Assembly (NCBI GenBank): GCA_964035575.1
Contig: OZ037904.1
Coordinates: forward strand, 434,001 to 498,000
Length of the DNA: 64,000 nt
Source of the DNA: Rhynchopus sp. YZ270_cl-10
Taxonomy: Eukaryota > Euglenozoa > Diplonemea > Diplonemida > Diplonemidae
Direction of reading: 5' to 3'
This document shows, one piece after another, positions 10,890-21,213 of this stretch. Position 1 is the first letter of the stretch; the number at the start of each line of letters is the position of its first letter. The position numbers were made by a program, and so were the translations under genes. The notes under the pieces were generated by a model. The model ran no database searches. It was given only the letters and a program-made list of their open reading frames with translations, and was not told the origin of the DNA.

Positions 10890-11742
10890 CAGTGTTTCCG
10901 CGACCCAAAAATCGGACGAAGTTCGTCCGGTAGGGAAAAAAAAAAAAAAAAACTGCCGGACGAAGTTCGTCCGGACGAAGTTCATCAGGGGAGTGGGAAA
11001 AATGGGTGGGGAGAGGGCCCGGGGTACATTGTAAAGTGGACGAGTGGGGTGCGGCTCCGCAGGGGACGCACCCCACCCCGTATAGAAAAATAAAGGCCTC
11101 CCCTCTTTGGCGTCGCGCAGATCTGCGGCCGCACTTATGGTATCCCCCTCTATCATTCCCCTCAAACCCTTTGCGGGTTTGCGCACGGAGTACAGCATTG
11201 AACAGCTAGGCAGATTGTACGACCAGTTCTTCACCCCCCACAAACTGTCCTACATGCATCATGATGTCGTGGGTGGGGATGCGCTGAAGCCGGTGTACAG
11301 CGACACCGCTGAACGGAAGCAGTTCCAGACAGCCAGTATTGTGCAGGGGGTTGAATTCAGTGACCTGTTGGCAGAGTGGCAAGAGCTCAAGTCGGTGTTG
11401 AGGGTGTGCACCTCAATGAGGAAGGTGACACCGAGTACCCTCAGATGAGGACGTTACTCCGTCTCTTGTTTACTCTTCCTGTGGGTACAAGCACAGCTGA
11501 GCGCTTATTCCACCACCCGCCACGCTTTGTTTTCGAGTATCTCGTAACGTGAGTTTCTCACCTGTTGTGTCTCACGAAAGACCGTGAGGCGAGACAACTC
11601 CGCCGGAGGCCCCCGACCCGGCGCGCGAAGCGCGCCGGGCTCGACCTGTATTGTGTTAAGCACTAGTAAAAAAAAATTTTTTGGGGGGGGGAAAAAACTC
11701 GTCCGCCCCCTTCGAAAACACCGGAAGAACGCGGAAACCCTG
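10890..11742 (+). mobile_element. hAT transposon remnant with target duplication
   Basis: The left end CAGTGTTTCCGCG (10890) and right end CGCGGAAACCCTG (ending 11742) are near-perfect inverted repeats. They are flanked by an exact 8-bp duplication CCCACAAC at 10882-10889 and 11743-11750. At 853 bp it is far shorter than an autonomous hAT and keeps only the 3' end of the transposase gene. Behind that gene are a GC palindrome (about 11618-11640) and a CCGCCGGAGG word that recur in the hAT copy at 2154-2870. Near the left end a palindrome (GACGAAGTTCGTC) repeats. It is an internal-deletion derivative mobilised as a unit. Confidence 0.9.
11107..11530 (+). pseudogene. hAT transposase C-terminal remnant
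   Basis: The plus-strand frame from 11107 reads a plausible hAT segment (SDLLAEWQELKSVL). The reading frame then changes near 11395-11405. In the new frame come YPQMRTLLRLLFTLPVGTST and AERLF, the hallmark of the hAT C-terminal dimerisation domain (usually L..LA...L..P.SSA..ERVFS). The sequence leaves the domain right after RLF. The N-terminal zinc finger and the catalytic DDE region are absent, so it cannot encode an active transposase. It lies wholly within the hAT remnant at 10890-11742. Confidence 0.8.
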
Positions 11743-12546
11743 CCCACAACAACAACAAAAAAAAAAGAACAGAAAAAGAGAGAAGCTGGAAAGTGCAATA
11801 CGCATCATGTTGTTCGCCTCTGGATGCAGGGCACCCGATTCTCTGCGGGTTAACAAATAAAAAAAAAAAAAAAAATAGAAAAACCCCTCTTCCAGAGAGA
11901 GGTCTTCACATCGCACAATAAAAATACTTAAAGACGAGAAAACAAAAAAGGAAAAAAAACCACCAAAAAGAGAGTTCGAGCACAAGACAAAAACAAAATT
12001 GTAAGATGAAGAAGATGTCTCCACAGAGCAAATGAACGTTTGATAGCGTGCGACGCCCTCGAGGGCTGAGATGCACACCCTGCCGAACAAATGCTTATGG
12101 AGGTGCATCTCTCGCTCATGCACATACAAACAGCTTACAACAAAGAAAAGGCAATCATCTTGCATTGAGATGCCTGAACGCCTTTGAGGCAAAAAAAGGG
12201 AGGAAAAAAACTAAAAAAAAACTTAAAAAAAAAAACTGAGAAAAAGGTAATATTTGATTCCTAGTGGGGGATCTGTTGTTGATCCAGGATAAAGTATGTA
12301 CGTTGAAAAGTAAAACTAAAGCTAGGCTGTGGATCAACATTGACACAACAAGCAGAGCATTTGAAAGAACGGAAAAGGACATAGCTGGGCCCTTTCGCGC
12401 CGTTGTCGACAGGGGTTTAAAAACAAGAGGAAGGAATCTAATTGAGACAGTTTACCCGATTTTTGAGACTTTTATTTAATTTCTTTTGTGTCAACACCTA
12501 GAGCAGGTGTTGACACCCCGTTTGTTTGCTATTTGTGTCCATGTGT
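11743..12546. other. intergenic, no supported gene
   Basis: A/T-rich. A plus-strand open frame at 12264-12479 has ordinary amino-acid composition but no recognisable family and no splice or promoter context. Around 12070-12125 is a hairpin-like relative of the GTGC..GCAC repeats. Confidence 0.4.
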
Positions 12547-14013
12547 CTACTCGAGAGAGTCGGTGATGACAATGCAGTTGAGAGTCTGTGTTGCCTGGTT
12601 GCAGTACGTACGAGTCTTCAGCGCAGTGCTCTCAGGTGCAGGTGTGGGTTCAGGTGCAGGTGCAGATGCAGGTGTGGATTCAGGTGCGGGTTCAGCTTCG
12701 TCCCCCGTGGACTCGAGCTCCAACCCCACGGAGTCGCTGACACCTTCGCTCCCAGCAGAGGACTGGCTGCCGAGTGTGGCCTCCTTGTCGTCGCGTGCAC
12801 GCTCCTCGCTGTGACAGAACACACGGTCCTTGAAGTCTGGCACCACGTCGTGTGTGGTGGCCGCAGGCATCGACTGCGTCCACTGCAGCTTCACATCGGA
12901 TGCAGGCCGCTTGGGTGATTCCTCACGCACCTTCTTGCAAGGCTGCTTGCACATGCCGTCCACCAGATCCCACTCTGGCACGAGCAGGGGCACCATCTGC
13001 TGTTGTGCCTGCTGCGGCACGCCAAACTGGACGAGGGGCGGGAGCTGCTGCTGCTGCTGTGGGTAGAACATGTCGGGGTAGTGTGCTGGCGGCAGGGGTC
13101 CCAGGGGTGCCAGGGCTGCCATGCTGAGTTGGTAGTGCAGGTCCGATGCGAGCGAGGCGGCTGCGGCCAGATGCGAGAGGCCGACGTCGCACCCGAGCAG
13201 GGGTGGCGGGAGGTCGTCCACGCTGTCTTCTTGCTGCCCTTCTGAGTGCGTCATGCTGGGCACCTCGTCTGCGACCCTGCGTACAGGTTCCTCCGACACG
13301 GACGTGTTGCTTGAGTAATCCTCCTCCTTCGGACACGCCGTGGGCACACGCCTTGACTGTCCTCTGTACCTCAACACCTCGTCACGGAACGTACGGCTCG
13401 AAGAAGCAACCATCCACCTCTGTCCGTCTTGCGGTGCTTCGTCCACCTTCCGCCCCACCTGCAAGACGTGGAGGTACGTATCCGTCTCAACACAGTACGC
13501 AGCGTCCCATCTGGGCATCAAAGGGTTCGTCGTGGGCACCAAAGACAGAGCAGCTGTCGTAGAGGTCATGCGCACGTAGAAGAGATGCACGTCGCCCCTC
13601 GGCCTCGTCGACTTAGGCCTGGTGGTGAAGATACTGTCCACTTTGTCAATTGGGAAGCCCATGACCTCAAGGTTCGTGAGGGTTTCATGAAGTGTGGGTG
13701 GGTGTTCAGCAATACAGTGCACCAGGACAACGTTGGACCGCCGCACTTCAGGTGTGCTGCGGATGATGTACCGCCGCAGGTACGTGCCATGGTTGCGCAC
13801 CCACTCCGCAGGCAGGGTCGGCTCCCCATGCGAGACAGTGCGCACCAGCACCTTCTCCATCCCAAGCATACGATCCACCACGGTGCAGTGCTCATCCGGG
13901 TCTTCGCACATCAGGTTCTCCACAACGTCGCGCACGGAGATGCTCCCGGGCAGGTTCGAGAGGCACCAGATGCTGCTCTTGGGATTCGCAACGAATTTTC
14001 CAGACTTGGACAT
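12547..14013 (-). CDS. RRM-like family protein, paralog 2
   Basis: A 488-residue paralog of 5204-6604. The start at 14013 (MSKSGKF) lies 13 residues ahead of the shared block SIWCLSNLPG. The two RRM-like stretches, poly-Q patch, basic patch and acidic C-terminal region all correspond. DNA is almost identical to paralog 1 over about 12571-13180 (C-terminal half) and 13640-13965 (N-terminal block). The middle (about 13181-13560) has drifted fully and is here richer in Ser/Asp/Glu. The last few residues (ITDSLE instead of MKIAPVNA) and both flanks also differ. The Pro-Ala-Glu repeat near the C terminus is several units longer. Likely the same function as paralog 1, with gene conversion keeping two blocks alike. 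Confidence 0.82.
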   Translation of the reverse strand: MSKSGKFVANPKSSIWCLSNLPGSISVRDVVENLMCEDPDEHCTVVDRMLGMEKVLVRTVSHGEPTLPAEWVRNHGTYLRRYIIRSTPEVRRSNVVLVHCIAEHPPTLHETLTNLEVMGFPIDKVDSIFTTRPKSTRPRGDVHLFYVRMTSTTAALSLVPTTNPLMPRWDAAYCVETDTYLHVLQVGRKVDEAPQDGQRWMVASSSRTFRDEVLRYRGQSRRVPTACPKEEDYSSNTSVSEEPVRRVADEVPSMTHSEGQQEDSVDDLPPPLLGCDVGLSHLAAAASLASDLHYQLSMAALAPLGPLPPAHYPDMFYPQQQQQLPPLVQFGVPQQAQQQMVPLLVPEWDLVDGMCKQPCKKVREESPKRPASDVKLQWTQSMPAATTHDVVPDFKDRVFCHSEERARDDKEATLGSQSSAGSEGVSDSVGLELESTGDEAEPAPESTPASAPAPEPTPAPESTALKTRTYCNQATQTLNCIVITDSLE

Positions 14014-14617
14014 TCTGGGAAAGTTTGAGATTTTTTTTTTTTTTGTGTAAAAAAAGTTTGAAAACAAAGTAGTCTGAGAAGTGGTTGGTGTGGAGAAAGG
14101 AAGGCTAAAAGAGTTGGCCACCCCCAGGTGTTTTGGCACCGTTCGGCAAGAAATCTGCAGCAATACAGGCTTTTCGGTATCCCCCCTCAACAGAGCTCTC
14201 TGAGAACCATGCCGCCACGCCCTATTCGCAGACGATTCCTTGCTTGCAATAGCAATGGTTCTTTTCGATGAAACAGGTCAACCTCGAGCGATAGCACACA
14301 GACTTGATCTGGTGCAAGCCCGCAGGAGAATATGCTCTAAAAAAAAAAAAAAACGCAAAGCCATTGCCAGAGTTCACCACCACCACCACCACTGCAAGAG
14401 AAAGGCGGGGAAACTACTCACTGATGACACACAACCACAACCTCGTAAGCACAGCTCAACTCTAAGGAGAAGTGAATAGACACAGTCAAGAAACATCCAG
14501 AAGAAAGAGAAAAGAAGTGATGTGCTTTTTTTTTGTTTAAGTGGGGGTACTGGGGGGAGATATTTTTTTTTTTTTGTTGCGCAGGAAGACTCTTTTTTTG
14601 TGTTAAAATTCCTGACC
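14014..14617. other. intergenic upstream of paralog 2
   Basis: No gene supported. The start codon is preceded on the gene strand by a poly-A tract, then CTTTCCCAG two bases before ATG, which could serve as a splice acceptor for a leader exon or a trans-spliced leader. Confidence 0.35.
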
Positions 14618-15503
14618 CAAATTTGGTGTGATTTTCCTAAAAAAAAGGTGTAAAAAAGGTCCTTCTAAGGTCCTTCTAAGGTATGGTGGTTTTCCTTAGG
14701 GCATTTCCTTAAGGAAAACGTGACTTTTTCCCGAGCTTTCCCTGTGGTGGAGTGGCCTTGTTTTCGAGCAAAAAACTGGGTACCCAGGACCCAGTACCCA
14801 GTACCCAGTACCCAGTACCCAGTACCCAGTACCCAGTACCCAGTACCCAGTACCCAGTACCCAGTACCCAGTACCCAGTACCCAGTACCCAGTACCCAGT
14901 ACCCAGTACCCAGTACCCAGTACCCAGTACCCAGTACCCAGTACCCAGTACCCAGTACCGGGGCCGATGGAGGGTTCCAAGACGGCAGTAGCCTGTGACA
15001 CTATGTCATGGGAAGGTGGGATACCAGCTTGCGCCGCAGGCGCACGGTACGCTACTTTTATTGTTTCGGCGTATCCTTTTTTCTCACTCTTCGTTGGGTT
15101 CTACGAGCTCCGCCCGTCAAATGGTGGGGTGTAAAATTCGCGTCTACGCAAACTGCCCCACGTTCATTTTGTACTTTTCCTTCAGAAGTCAAGTACTGAC
15201 CATATTTTGCACACAAAACTTGAAAATGGCCTGTAAAAACTGACACGTGCATTTTAGGTCAAAAATACTCATTTCTGAGCGCAAAGTGACCCCATCACAG
15301 CACGCACAGGCTCCGGTGCACCGAAATCAAAAAAATATTTTTTTGATTTTTTGTGGGTAAAAATTTCTGGGTAAAATTTCTGGCCACAAAAAACCACCAA
15401 AAAAATGTACACTAAATAATTTTAGCACCCCCCAAAAAAAAAGGTGTAAAAAAGGTCCTTCTAAGGTATACCACTACCCCTGTATAGGTCACACCAAAAT
15501 TTG
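14618..15503. mobile_element. possible TIR element enclosing a heptamer array
   Basis: Inverted ends CAAATTTGGTGTGA (14618-14631) and TCACACCAAAATTTG (15489-15503) bracket the region. Inside both ends lies the same-orientation word AAGGTGTAAAAAAGGTCC (about 14648 and 15440). No target duplication is clear, so the boundaries are tentative. The 7-bp array at 14790-14959 lies inside. No transposase. Confidence 0.45.
14790..14959. repeat. heptamer satellite array, about 24 copies
   Basis: Perfect tandem CAGTACC units. Open in several frames for the same reason as the array at 8889-9344. Flanked by related words (GGTACCCAGGACC), perhaps the seed of the expansion. Confidence 0.95.
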
Positions 15504-15589
15504 TATTTTTTTTTGTGACAGTGTGAATCTGTTCATATCGTATGTGCAAGGGTGTGAGCGAAGTATGTTAAGCTTCTGTTAATGTAGGG

Positions 15590-15902
15590 GGAAAAAGGTG
15601 GTGAAACGCATAACACCTCAACCTGTTTGGGTGAGGAGCGGCTCTGCAGCGCGGTTAGCCCCCCTCCAGAACCGCAAAAGTGTGTTCAAAAATGCTTTCT
15701 ATTTCCTTCATTTCATGAGGGGTGACAAAAAGATGCGGTTTTTTTAAAGATGAACCTAAGCCTTTTGTGCTTAGTCCACTTTATTCTAAAATAGAAACGT
15801 AACACTCATCACACGATAAAACCTACGGGAGAGGTTGTGGTGAAACGCACACATGTTTAAAATGCGTTGTTTCTATTTCCTCCTTCATTTCATGAGATGA
15901 CA
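15590..15902 (+). repeat. two R6 repeat copies, truncated
   Basis: Copy one (about 15590-15726) lacks its 5' end. It has the GCGGTT..AACCGC stem and ends with the TTCATTTCATGAGG tail. Copy two (about 15790-15902) has both ends (AATAGAAAC and GTTTCTATT) but lacks the central stem. Full copies are at 28615-28785 and 60501-60675, and an inverted one at 32855-33028. An R1 hairpin lies between the two at about 15748-15782. Confidence 0.75.
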
Positions 15903-16541
15903 AAAAAAAATAATAAGTTGAAAGAGCAAGGTGTCTATCGTGCATGCGTATCTAACAACTATTCAAAGCGCCAGTTTGTCAAACAATAACACAACTCAAC
16001 ATAGGTTCGCTCACACACAAAACACAACAACGAAAAAAAGGGGGGGAAAAAAAAATTACACTCTCGCCAGAGAATGTTCATTTTCAAAAGGGGGAGAGAA
16101 AAAAACTGTTTTGTCGGAACAGCGCAGTTATCACCCCCCCTTTTTTTTTGTGTATGTTTTATCTGTTTTTTTATTGTTGTTTGTTTTTGGTTTTTTTTTT
16201 CCACCTCCCCCTTGCAAACCCCTTTACGTTCCCACTATTTTTTTAACTAAAAAAATTTCAAAAAAAAAAAAACTGAGATGCCATTTTTCCACGGTACCAT
16301 AAAGATCTTAAGGAAGATTTTTGTGTTTTTTCAGGATTCCTGGAAATCCTGACACTTTGTGTTTTTTTTCTTCAGGATTTTTCAAGATCCTGACAATTTG
16401 TGTGTGTTTTTTTTTTTTTACCAGGGGGCTTCTCTATGTTGTAGGCATACAGAGGTACAGATTTTACAGACGGGGGCCGCAACTGGCTGGGATGTCACGA
16501 AACTGACAAAAAAAGTGGTTTTCGACCTTTTTTTTGGCCTG

Positions 16542-16735
16542 CTGTACTGTACTGTACTGTACTGTACTGTACTGTACTGTACTGTACTGTACTGTACTGT
16601 ACTGTACTGTACTGTACTGTACTGTACTGTACTGTACTGTACTGTACTGTACTGTACTGTACTGTACTGTACTGTACTGTACTGTACTGTACTGTACTGT
16701 ACTGTACTGTACTGTACTGTACTGTACTGTACTGT
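16542..16735. repeat. pentamer satellite array, about 39 copies
   Basis: Perfect CTGTA units, 5-bp period. Inside the TIR element 16290-17889. Confidence 0.95.
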
Positions 16736-17365
16736 GCGGAAATTGACCAAAAAACGAGAACTTGTCCATTTCGGCAAATTGACCCCACCACTGGCCGGAC
16801 GGATTCCGGAAATGCAAATGCCGGCGTTTCTAAGCAAGTTCTAAGCAGGAGAGAAAAAAAACAGGCCTTTTGCTAACTTTGGGATTTTCCCCAGGAATGG
16901 CATGATGGTCAAAAAAAAATAATTTCCTGGAAAAAAAGTACATTCCGAGCTTTCCCACCTGGTAAAAGCGGTCGTCGCGCGCTTCGCGCGCGCCTCCCTG
17001 ACAGCCACAGGGTGGAGAGGCGAAGGGTCAGCTTTGCAAGATAACAAAAAAAAAAAAACGGAATCTAATCCTTGTTTAACGGTGCTTGGTCTTGCGCCTT
17101 ACGTACACTAACCGTACAAAATCACTACGTCTTCCAGAAGCAGGGGCTGTTGCAACGGTTGGGTCATTTTGAAATAACAATGGTCAAATTTTTGCAGCTT
17201 GGGTCAAGTTTCATTTCTGGCTGCAAAATGCAAGGGAATCCCCTTAGACATTGTAAAATGGCACCGTAGGCAGGAAGAAAATAGGCGTACAGCGCGAGCG
17301 AAGCGAGCGGGAATTTTTTTTTTAGGTATACCTCCGCGAGCGCAGCGAGCAGAAATATTTTCAGG

Positions 17366-17634
17366 CCATCATGCCATCATGCCATCATGCCATCATGCCA
17401 TCATGCCATCATGCCATCATGCCATCATGCCATCATGCCATCATGCCATCATGCCATCATGCCATCATGCCATCATGCCATCATGCCATCATGCCATCAT
17501 GCCATCATGCCATCATGCCATCATGCCATCATGCCATCATGCCATCATGCCATCATGCCATCATGCCATCATGCCATCATGCCATCATGCCATCATGCCA
17601 TCATGCCATCATGCCATCATGCCATCATGCCATC
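17366..17634. repeat. octamer satellite array, about 33 copies
   Basis: Perfect CCATCATG units, 8-bp period. The inverted form of the unit (GGCATGATGG) stands alone at about 16898 and again at about 17690-17755, near both ends of the nested unit. The array probably grew from one of these. Confidence 0.95.
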
Positions 17635-17889
17635 TGGGGGGAAATCCCCAGGTGATGGAGAGCGAAAGCCCTGCCCCACCACCCCCCGTGGCATGATGGT
17701 GGCATGATGGAAAAAAAAATAAAAAACGCCCAAAAACGTGGCATGATGGCATGATGGTTAGCAAAAGGCCTGGAAAAAAAACACAAAAAAAAAAAAAAAA
17801 ACACAAATTGTCAGGATCTTGATCAGGAAGAAGAAGATTTGAGTCCGTGAAAAAAAAAAAATCTTCTTTAAGAACTTTCTGGTACCGTG

Positions 17890-19381
17890 TTTTTCTCGTT
17901 TGCAATACTTTTTTTTTTGTCAACTAAAATACGTTACCATTTCCACTCGACTGTGAGATAAAGAGAGCGTTCCCGACAGCAACATTTCGCTGGGATTTTT
18001 TTAAAAAAAAAGTGGGACAAACAAAAATAAGTACATTTTCTAATTAACCCCACCCCTTCCCTCCCACCCCACGTTTTAAGTAATCCCTTTTGTTCTTGCT
18101 CGTGTTTATTGGCCACGCATCCTTCCAGAACTAGATTTTCCCACTCTCCTTAACGTTATTAAATAAACACCAATAAAACTGTACTGTTCTTCAGCCCCAT
18201 GCTCCAATGAAACCAGAGGTTTTTTTCTCTCTCTTTTTTTTTTGGAATATTGACTGACTTTTTTCGTGTATTTTAGCGACTTTTACGCAGATTTCCCCCA
18301 CCCCTACCCCAACACATTTTTTTTTTGTCAATTCTATCGTTTTACAACTTCTGCATTTTTTTTTTAATTTGGGGTAAACTGTTGTTGGAATAGCCCCGCT
18401 TTCATTTTTTTATTGGGGGAAACAAAAGCTTTTTTTTGTAGCATCGACACAGTACCAGTCTGAGGACGGGTTCTTTACACAGGGTCGCCCGAAGGCTAAT
18501 GTTTGTTTTTGTTTTACTTTTGGTTCTTAATAGATCCGTTGGTGGGTGTGGGAGGAAGGGGTTTGCTTTGTTTGAAATGAGTTTTTTAGACCCTAAAAAA
18601 TATTATACTTTTTTTTGTGTACGGAGAGTGTTCACCTCCCATGGGATAGTATCATGCAGTCTGAGCTTTGCTACCTACTCCTAACAGACATTTTAATGCA
18701 GTCACCATTTACCCCCCTCCCTTTCCCCCCCCTCCCCTTGAGAACACAAACCCCTTAACACAAACCCCATGTACCTTTTTTTTTTGGTGGGGTTTTTATT
18801 TGGGGGTGAGAGCAATTTTCAAAAAACAACGCACACCGCCCCTTTCCCCTAGGTCGATTTTGTTTTTCTGTCCACTGTCGCCGACGATGAGGGATGTGGG
18901 TGTTCTTCCCCCCCGAATCACATCGCTTGCTTTGTGCTGGTTGATGCAAGACCTGGAGCGGGGTCCACACATGTTAAACATCCGCAAACAGGTCGAAACA
19001 CACAAGAGACGTTGGGGAAAAAAAAGTTGACTTTGAAATCTCTCGTGAACAGTGTACCTTTGGTACAATGACCGGGTGTACCGGGACAAAAAAAAAAAGA
19101 GTAGTTGAAACGTGCTAAAACACATTTCAGTCGAGCTCATGCAAAAAAAAAAGGGGGGGGTTTTTTGTTGGAAAAAAAGGGGGCTAATTTCGATCGACTT
19201 TTTTTTGTGTAGAAAAATTGAGACTAGATTTTTCTCCCCTCCCCCCTTCCCCCCTCCCTACCACCCCTATTATTGTCATCCCTGACAAGAAGAAAAAAAC
19301 AAAATAATTTTGAAAGATGAAACGAGGTCCCTCCCCAAAGATATCATACATACCACCCCCCCTTCTCCTTTCCCCACCCTA
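17890..19381. other. intergenic with R8 and R4 repeats
   Basis: No supported gene. R8 (CGGGTTCTTTACACAGGG, then TCGCCCGAAGGCTAATG) at about 18455-18502; R4 (CTCTCGTGAACAGTGTACC) at about 19035-19085. Frames near 18750-19030 have mixed composition but no domain or splice context. Confidence 0.45.
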
Positions 19382-19498
19382 ATGGTGGCAGTATTGTGAT
19401 GGGAGCCCATTGGAATACGCAAAATACATCACAATACACGATGTATTTTGATGTATTTTGCGTATTCCAATGGGCTCCCAGCACAATACTGCCACCAT
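19382..19498. mobile_element. fold-back MITE with TA duplication
   Basis: A 117-bp near-perfect palindrome. Arms of about 50 bp start ATGGTGGCAGTATTGTG and end with the complement. It is flanked by TA (19380-19381 and 19499-19500). A short palindrome on a TA target is the pattern of Tc1/mariner-type (Stowaway-like) MITEs. The arms differ at only one or two positions, so it is young or is a conserved hairpin. Confidence 0.8.
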
Positions 19499-20260
19499 TA
19501 CCCCTCCCCCACTTATTGTGTCAACCAACCCAACTTTACACCAAACTGGGGTAAATATCATGTACTCAAAAAGTGTCGGCTGAATCCCCATATATTTATG
19601 AATAGACAGGTTCCGCACTTAAAAAATTATATGCATCACCACCACCACTCTTCCCCCTAAGCCCCTTCCTCTCCCCTTTATTAACTAAGCAATGCCTTCT
19701 TGAGAACTATCGGCCAAATAAATAACGATTTTTTCCCCACCACCACCACAACAACAAACCCCCCAACCCTCCCCGTTGCACATATTTGAGAATATTTTTA
19801 AGAGAAAAAGTGAGAATTTTTAAGTTTTTTTTTTTAAAATTGTGTCGACAAAATCACTTTATACCAATGGGCAAAAGATCTGTACGCAGTGTCGGCCGAA
19901 GCCTAGTGTTCTTTGTTTTTTTTGCCGATATGGCTTTTTTGAGTTTATTTTTTTGAAAAAATTGGCAAATTACCAAAAGTAGTGTGTGGGTTGGGTAGGA
20001 TTGGGATTTTTTGCTTTGCAGGTCACGTCTTGTTCATCTCTTTTTCAGGGCAAACAAAACTGATGAAACTGAATACAGGTCGCGGCAATAACTAAGGTGG
20101 GGGGGAAAACCCATCACAATACAATAACTTTTCAAAATCTTGTTTCATATACTAACTATTCTACTGAATAGAAGGTATAATAGGGTGCACTAAATGTACC
20201 CAAACTTTTCAAAATCTGAAAAAATAGTAGGATCGGTAGGTAAGTAAAAGGAAAAAAGGT
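19499..20260. other. intergenic with R8 and R7 repeats
   Basis: No gene seen. Diverged R8 at about 19885-19915. R7 at about 20140-20213 (CATATACTAACTATTCTACT, then GAATAGAAGGTATAAT, then GGGTGCACTAAATGTACCC). Confidence 0.5.
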
Positions 20261-20368
20261 TTTTTTCGTTGATTGCACCCCTAACCCCCTGGGACTGCTC
20301 TGCACAGAGCTGAATACTCGGAGTCCTGATAAAGATGCTTCAAATCTGTTTCGCCCACTGACTTATCC

Positions 20369-20984
20369 AGCGTGGCCGCGGCGTCACCGCCGGAGACGTC
20401 GTTTGCGACATCTAATTCTTTATAGTCGCTCGTGGCGACTTTCACTGTTTTCGCCCAGTGTGGCCGCGGCGTCACCGCCGGAGACGTCGTTAGCGACACC
20501 TTATTCTTTATAGTCGCTCGTGGCGACTTTCACTGTTATCGCCCAGTGTGGCCGCGGCGTCACCGCCGGAGACGTCGTTTGCGACATCTAATTCTTTATA
20601 GTCGCTCGTGGCGACTTTCACTGTTTTCGCCCAGTGTGGCCGCGGCGTCACCGCCGGAGACGTCGTTAGCGACACCTTATTCTTTATAGTCGCTCGTGGC
20701 GACTTTCACTGTTATCGCCCAGTGTGGCCGCGGCGTCACCGCCGGAGACGTCGTTTGCGACATCTAATTCTTTATAGTCGCTCGTGGCGACTTTCACTGT
20801 TTTCGCCCAGTGTGGCCGCGGCGTCACCGCCGGAGACGTCGTTAGCGACACCTTATTCTTTATAGTCGCTCGTGGCGACTTTCACTGTTATCGCCCAGTG
20901 TGGCCGCGGCGTCATCGCCGGAGACGTCGTTTGCGACACCTTATTCTTTATAGTCGCTCGTGGCGACTTTCAGTGTTTGGCCGA
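20369..20984. repeat. 88-bp tandem array, about 7 copies
   Basis: Units begin CAGTGTGGCCGCGGCGTCAC and end TCGTGGCGACTTTCACTG. Units alternate between two variants, giving a 176-bp higher-order period (ACACCTTATT against ACATCTAATT, GTTTTCGCC against GTTATCGCC). It lies in the 3' end of the DIRS-like element. Parts of the unit match the repeated peptide-coding block (VATSDYKE type) of the element's first ORF. The 88-bp period is not a multiple of 3, so the array is not a continuous coding repeat. Confidence 0.9.
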
Positions 20985-21112
20985 CGGTTGTCCCTACATG
21001 TCGTTCTTTATAGTCGCCCGTAGCGACTTTGTAGTTCTTTATAGTCGCCCGTAGCGACTTTCGTAGGGGGGTCCGACGCACCAACACAGTTACTTCGTCT
21101 TCTTTCTTTCTT

Positions 21113-21151
<39 letters not shown>

Positions 21152-21213
21152 AAATCCACCCGAATGCTGATGATGATGATAATGATACCCCAAAAAAAAA
21201 TAAAAAATATATA

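Larger units (their letters stand above)
16290..17889. mobile_element. 1.6-kb TIR element carrying two satellite arrays
   Basis: The left end (16290) CACGGTACCATAAAG and the complement of the right end (17889) CACGGTACCAGAAAG continue as inverted repeats for about 35 bp. They are flanked by the 6-bp repeat TTTTTC at 16284-16289 and 17890-17895. A second inverted pair (CAAGATCCTGACAATTTGTG at 16384-16403 and its complement at about 17801-17820) lies just inside. A third inverted pair (AGGCCTTTTGCTAAC at about 16863 and its complement at about 17758) marks a nested unit. No transposase. It holds the pentamer array 16542-16735, the octamer array 17366-17634 and GC palindromes at about 16975-16998 and 17296-17350. 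Confidence 0.8.

Noticed and set aside
12264-12479. Plus-strand 71-residue ORF of ordinary composition
   Set aside because: No family, no neighbours on that strand, and an internal inverted repeat (TGTTGATCCA / TGGATCAACA). Insufficient support.
14240-14479. Plus-strand 79-residue ORF
   Set aside because: Contains poly-Lys and poly-His from homopolymers; no context.
14696-15001. Long ORFs of GTGYWVL or PVPSTQY peptides
   Set aside because: Translation of the CAGTACC heptamer array.
8889-17634. CRISPR-like arrays
   Set aside because: The tandem repeats are contiguous satellites without spacers, and the window is eukaryotic.
16359-17707. Long ORFs of VLYCT, QYSTV and HHAIMPSC peptides
   Set aside because: Translations of the pentamer and octamer satellites.
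18668-19030. Plus-strand 120-residue ORF and overlapping minus frames
   Set aside because: Mixed composition but no domain, no splice signals in phase, and part is an R4 repeat.
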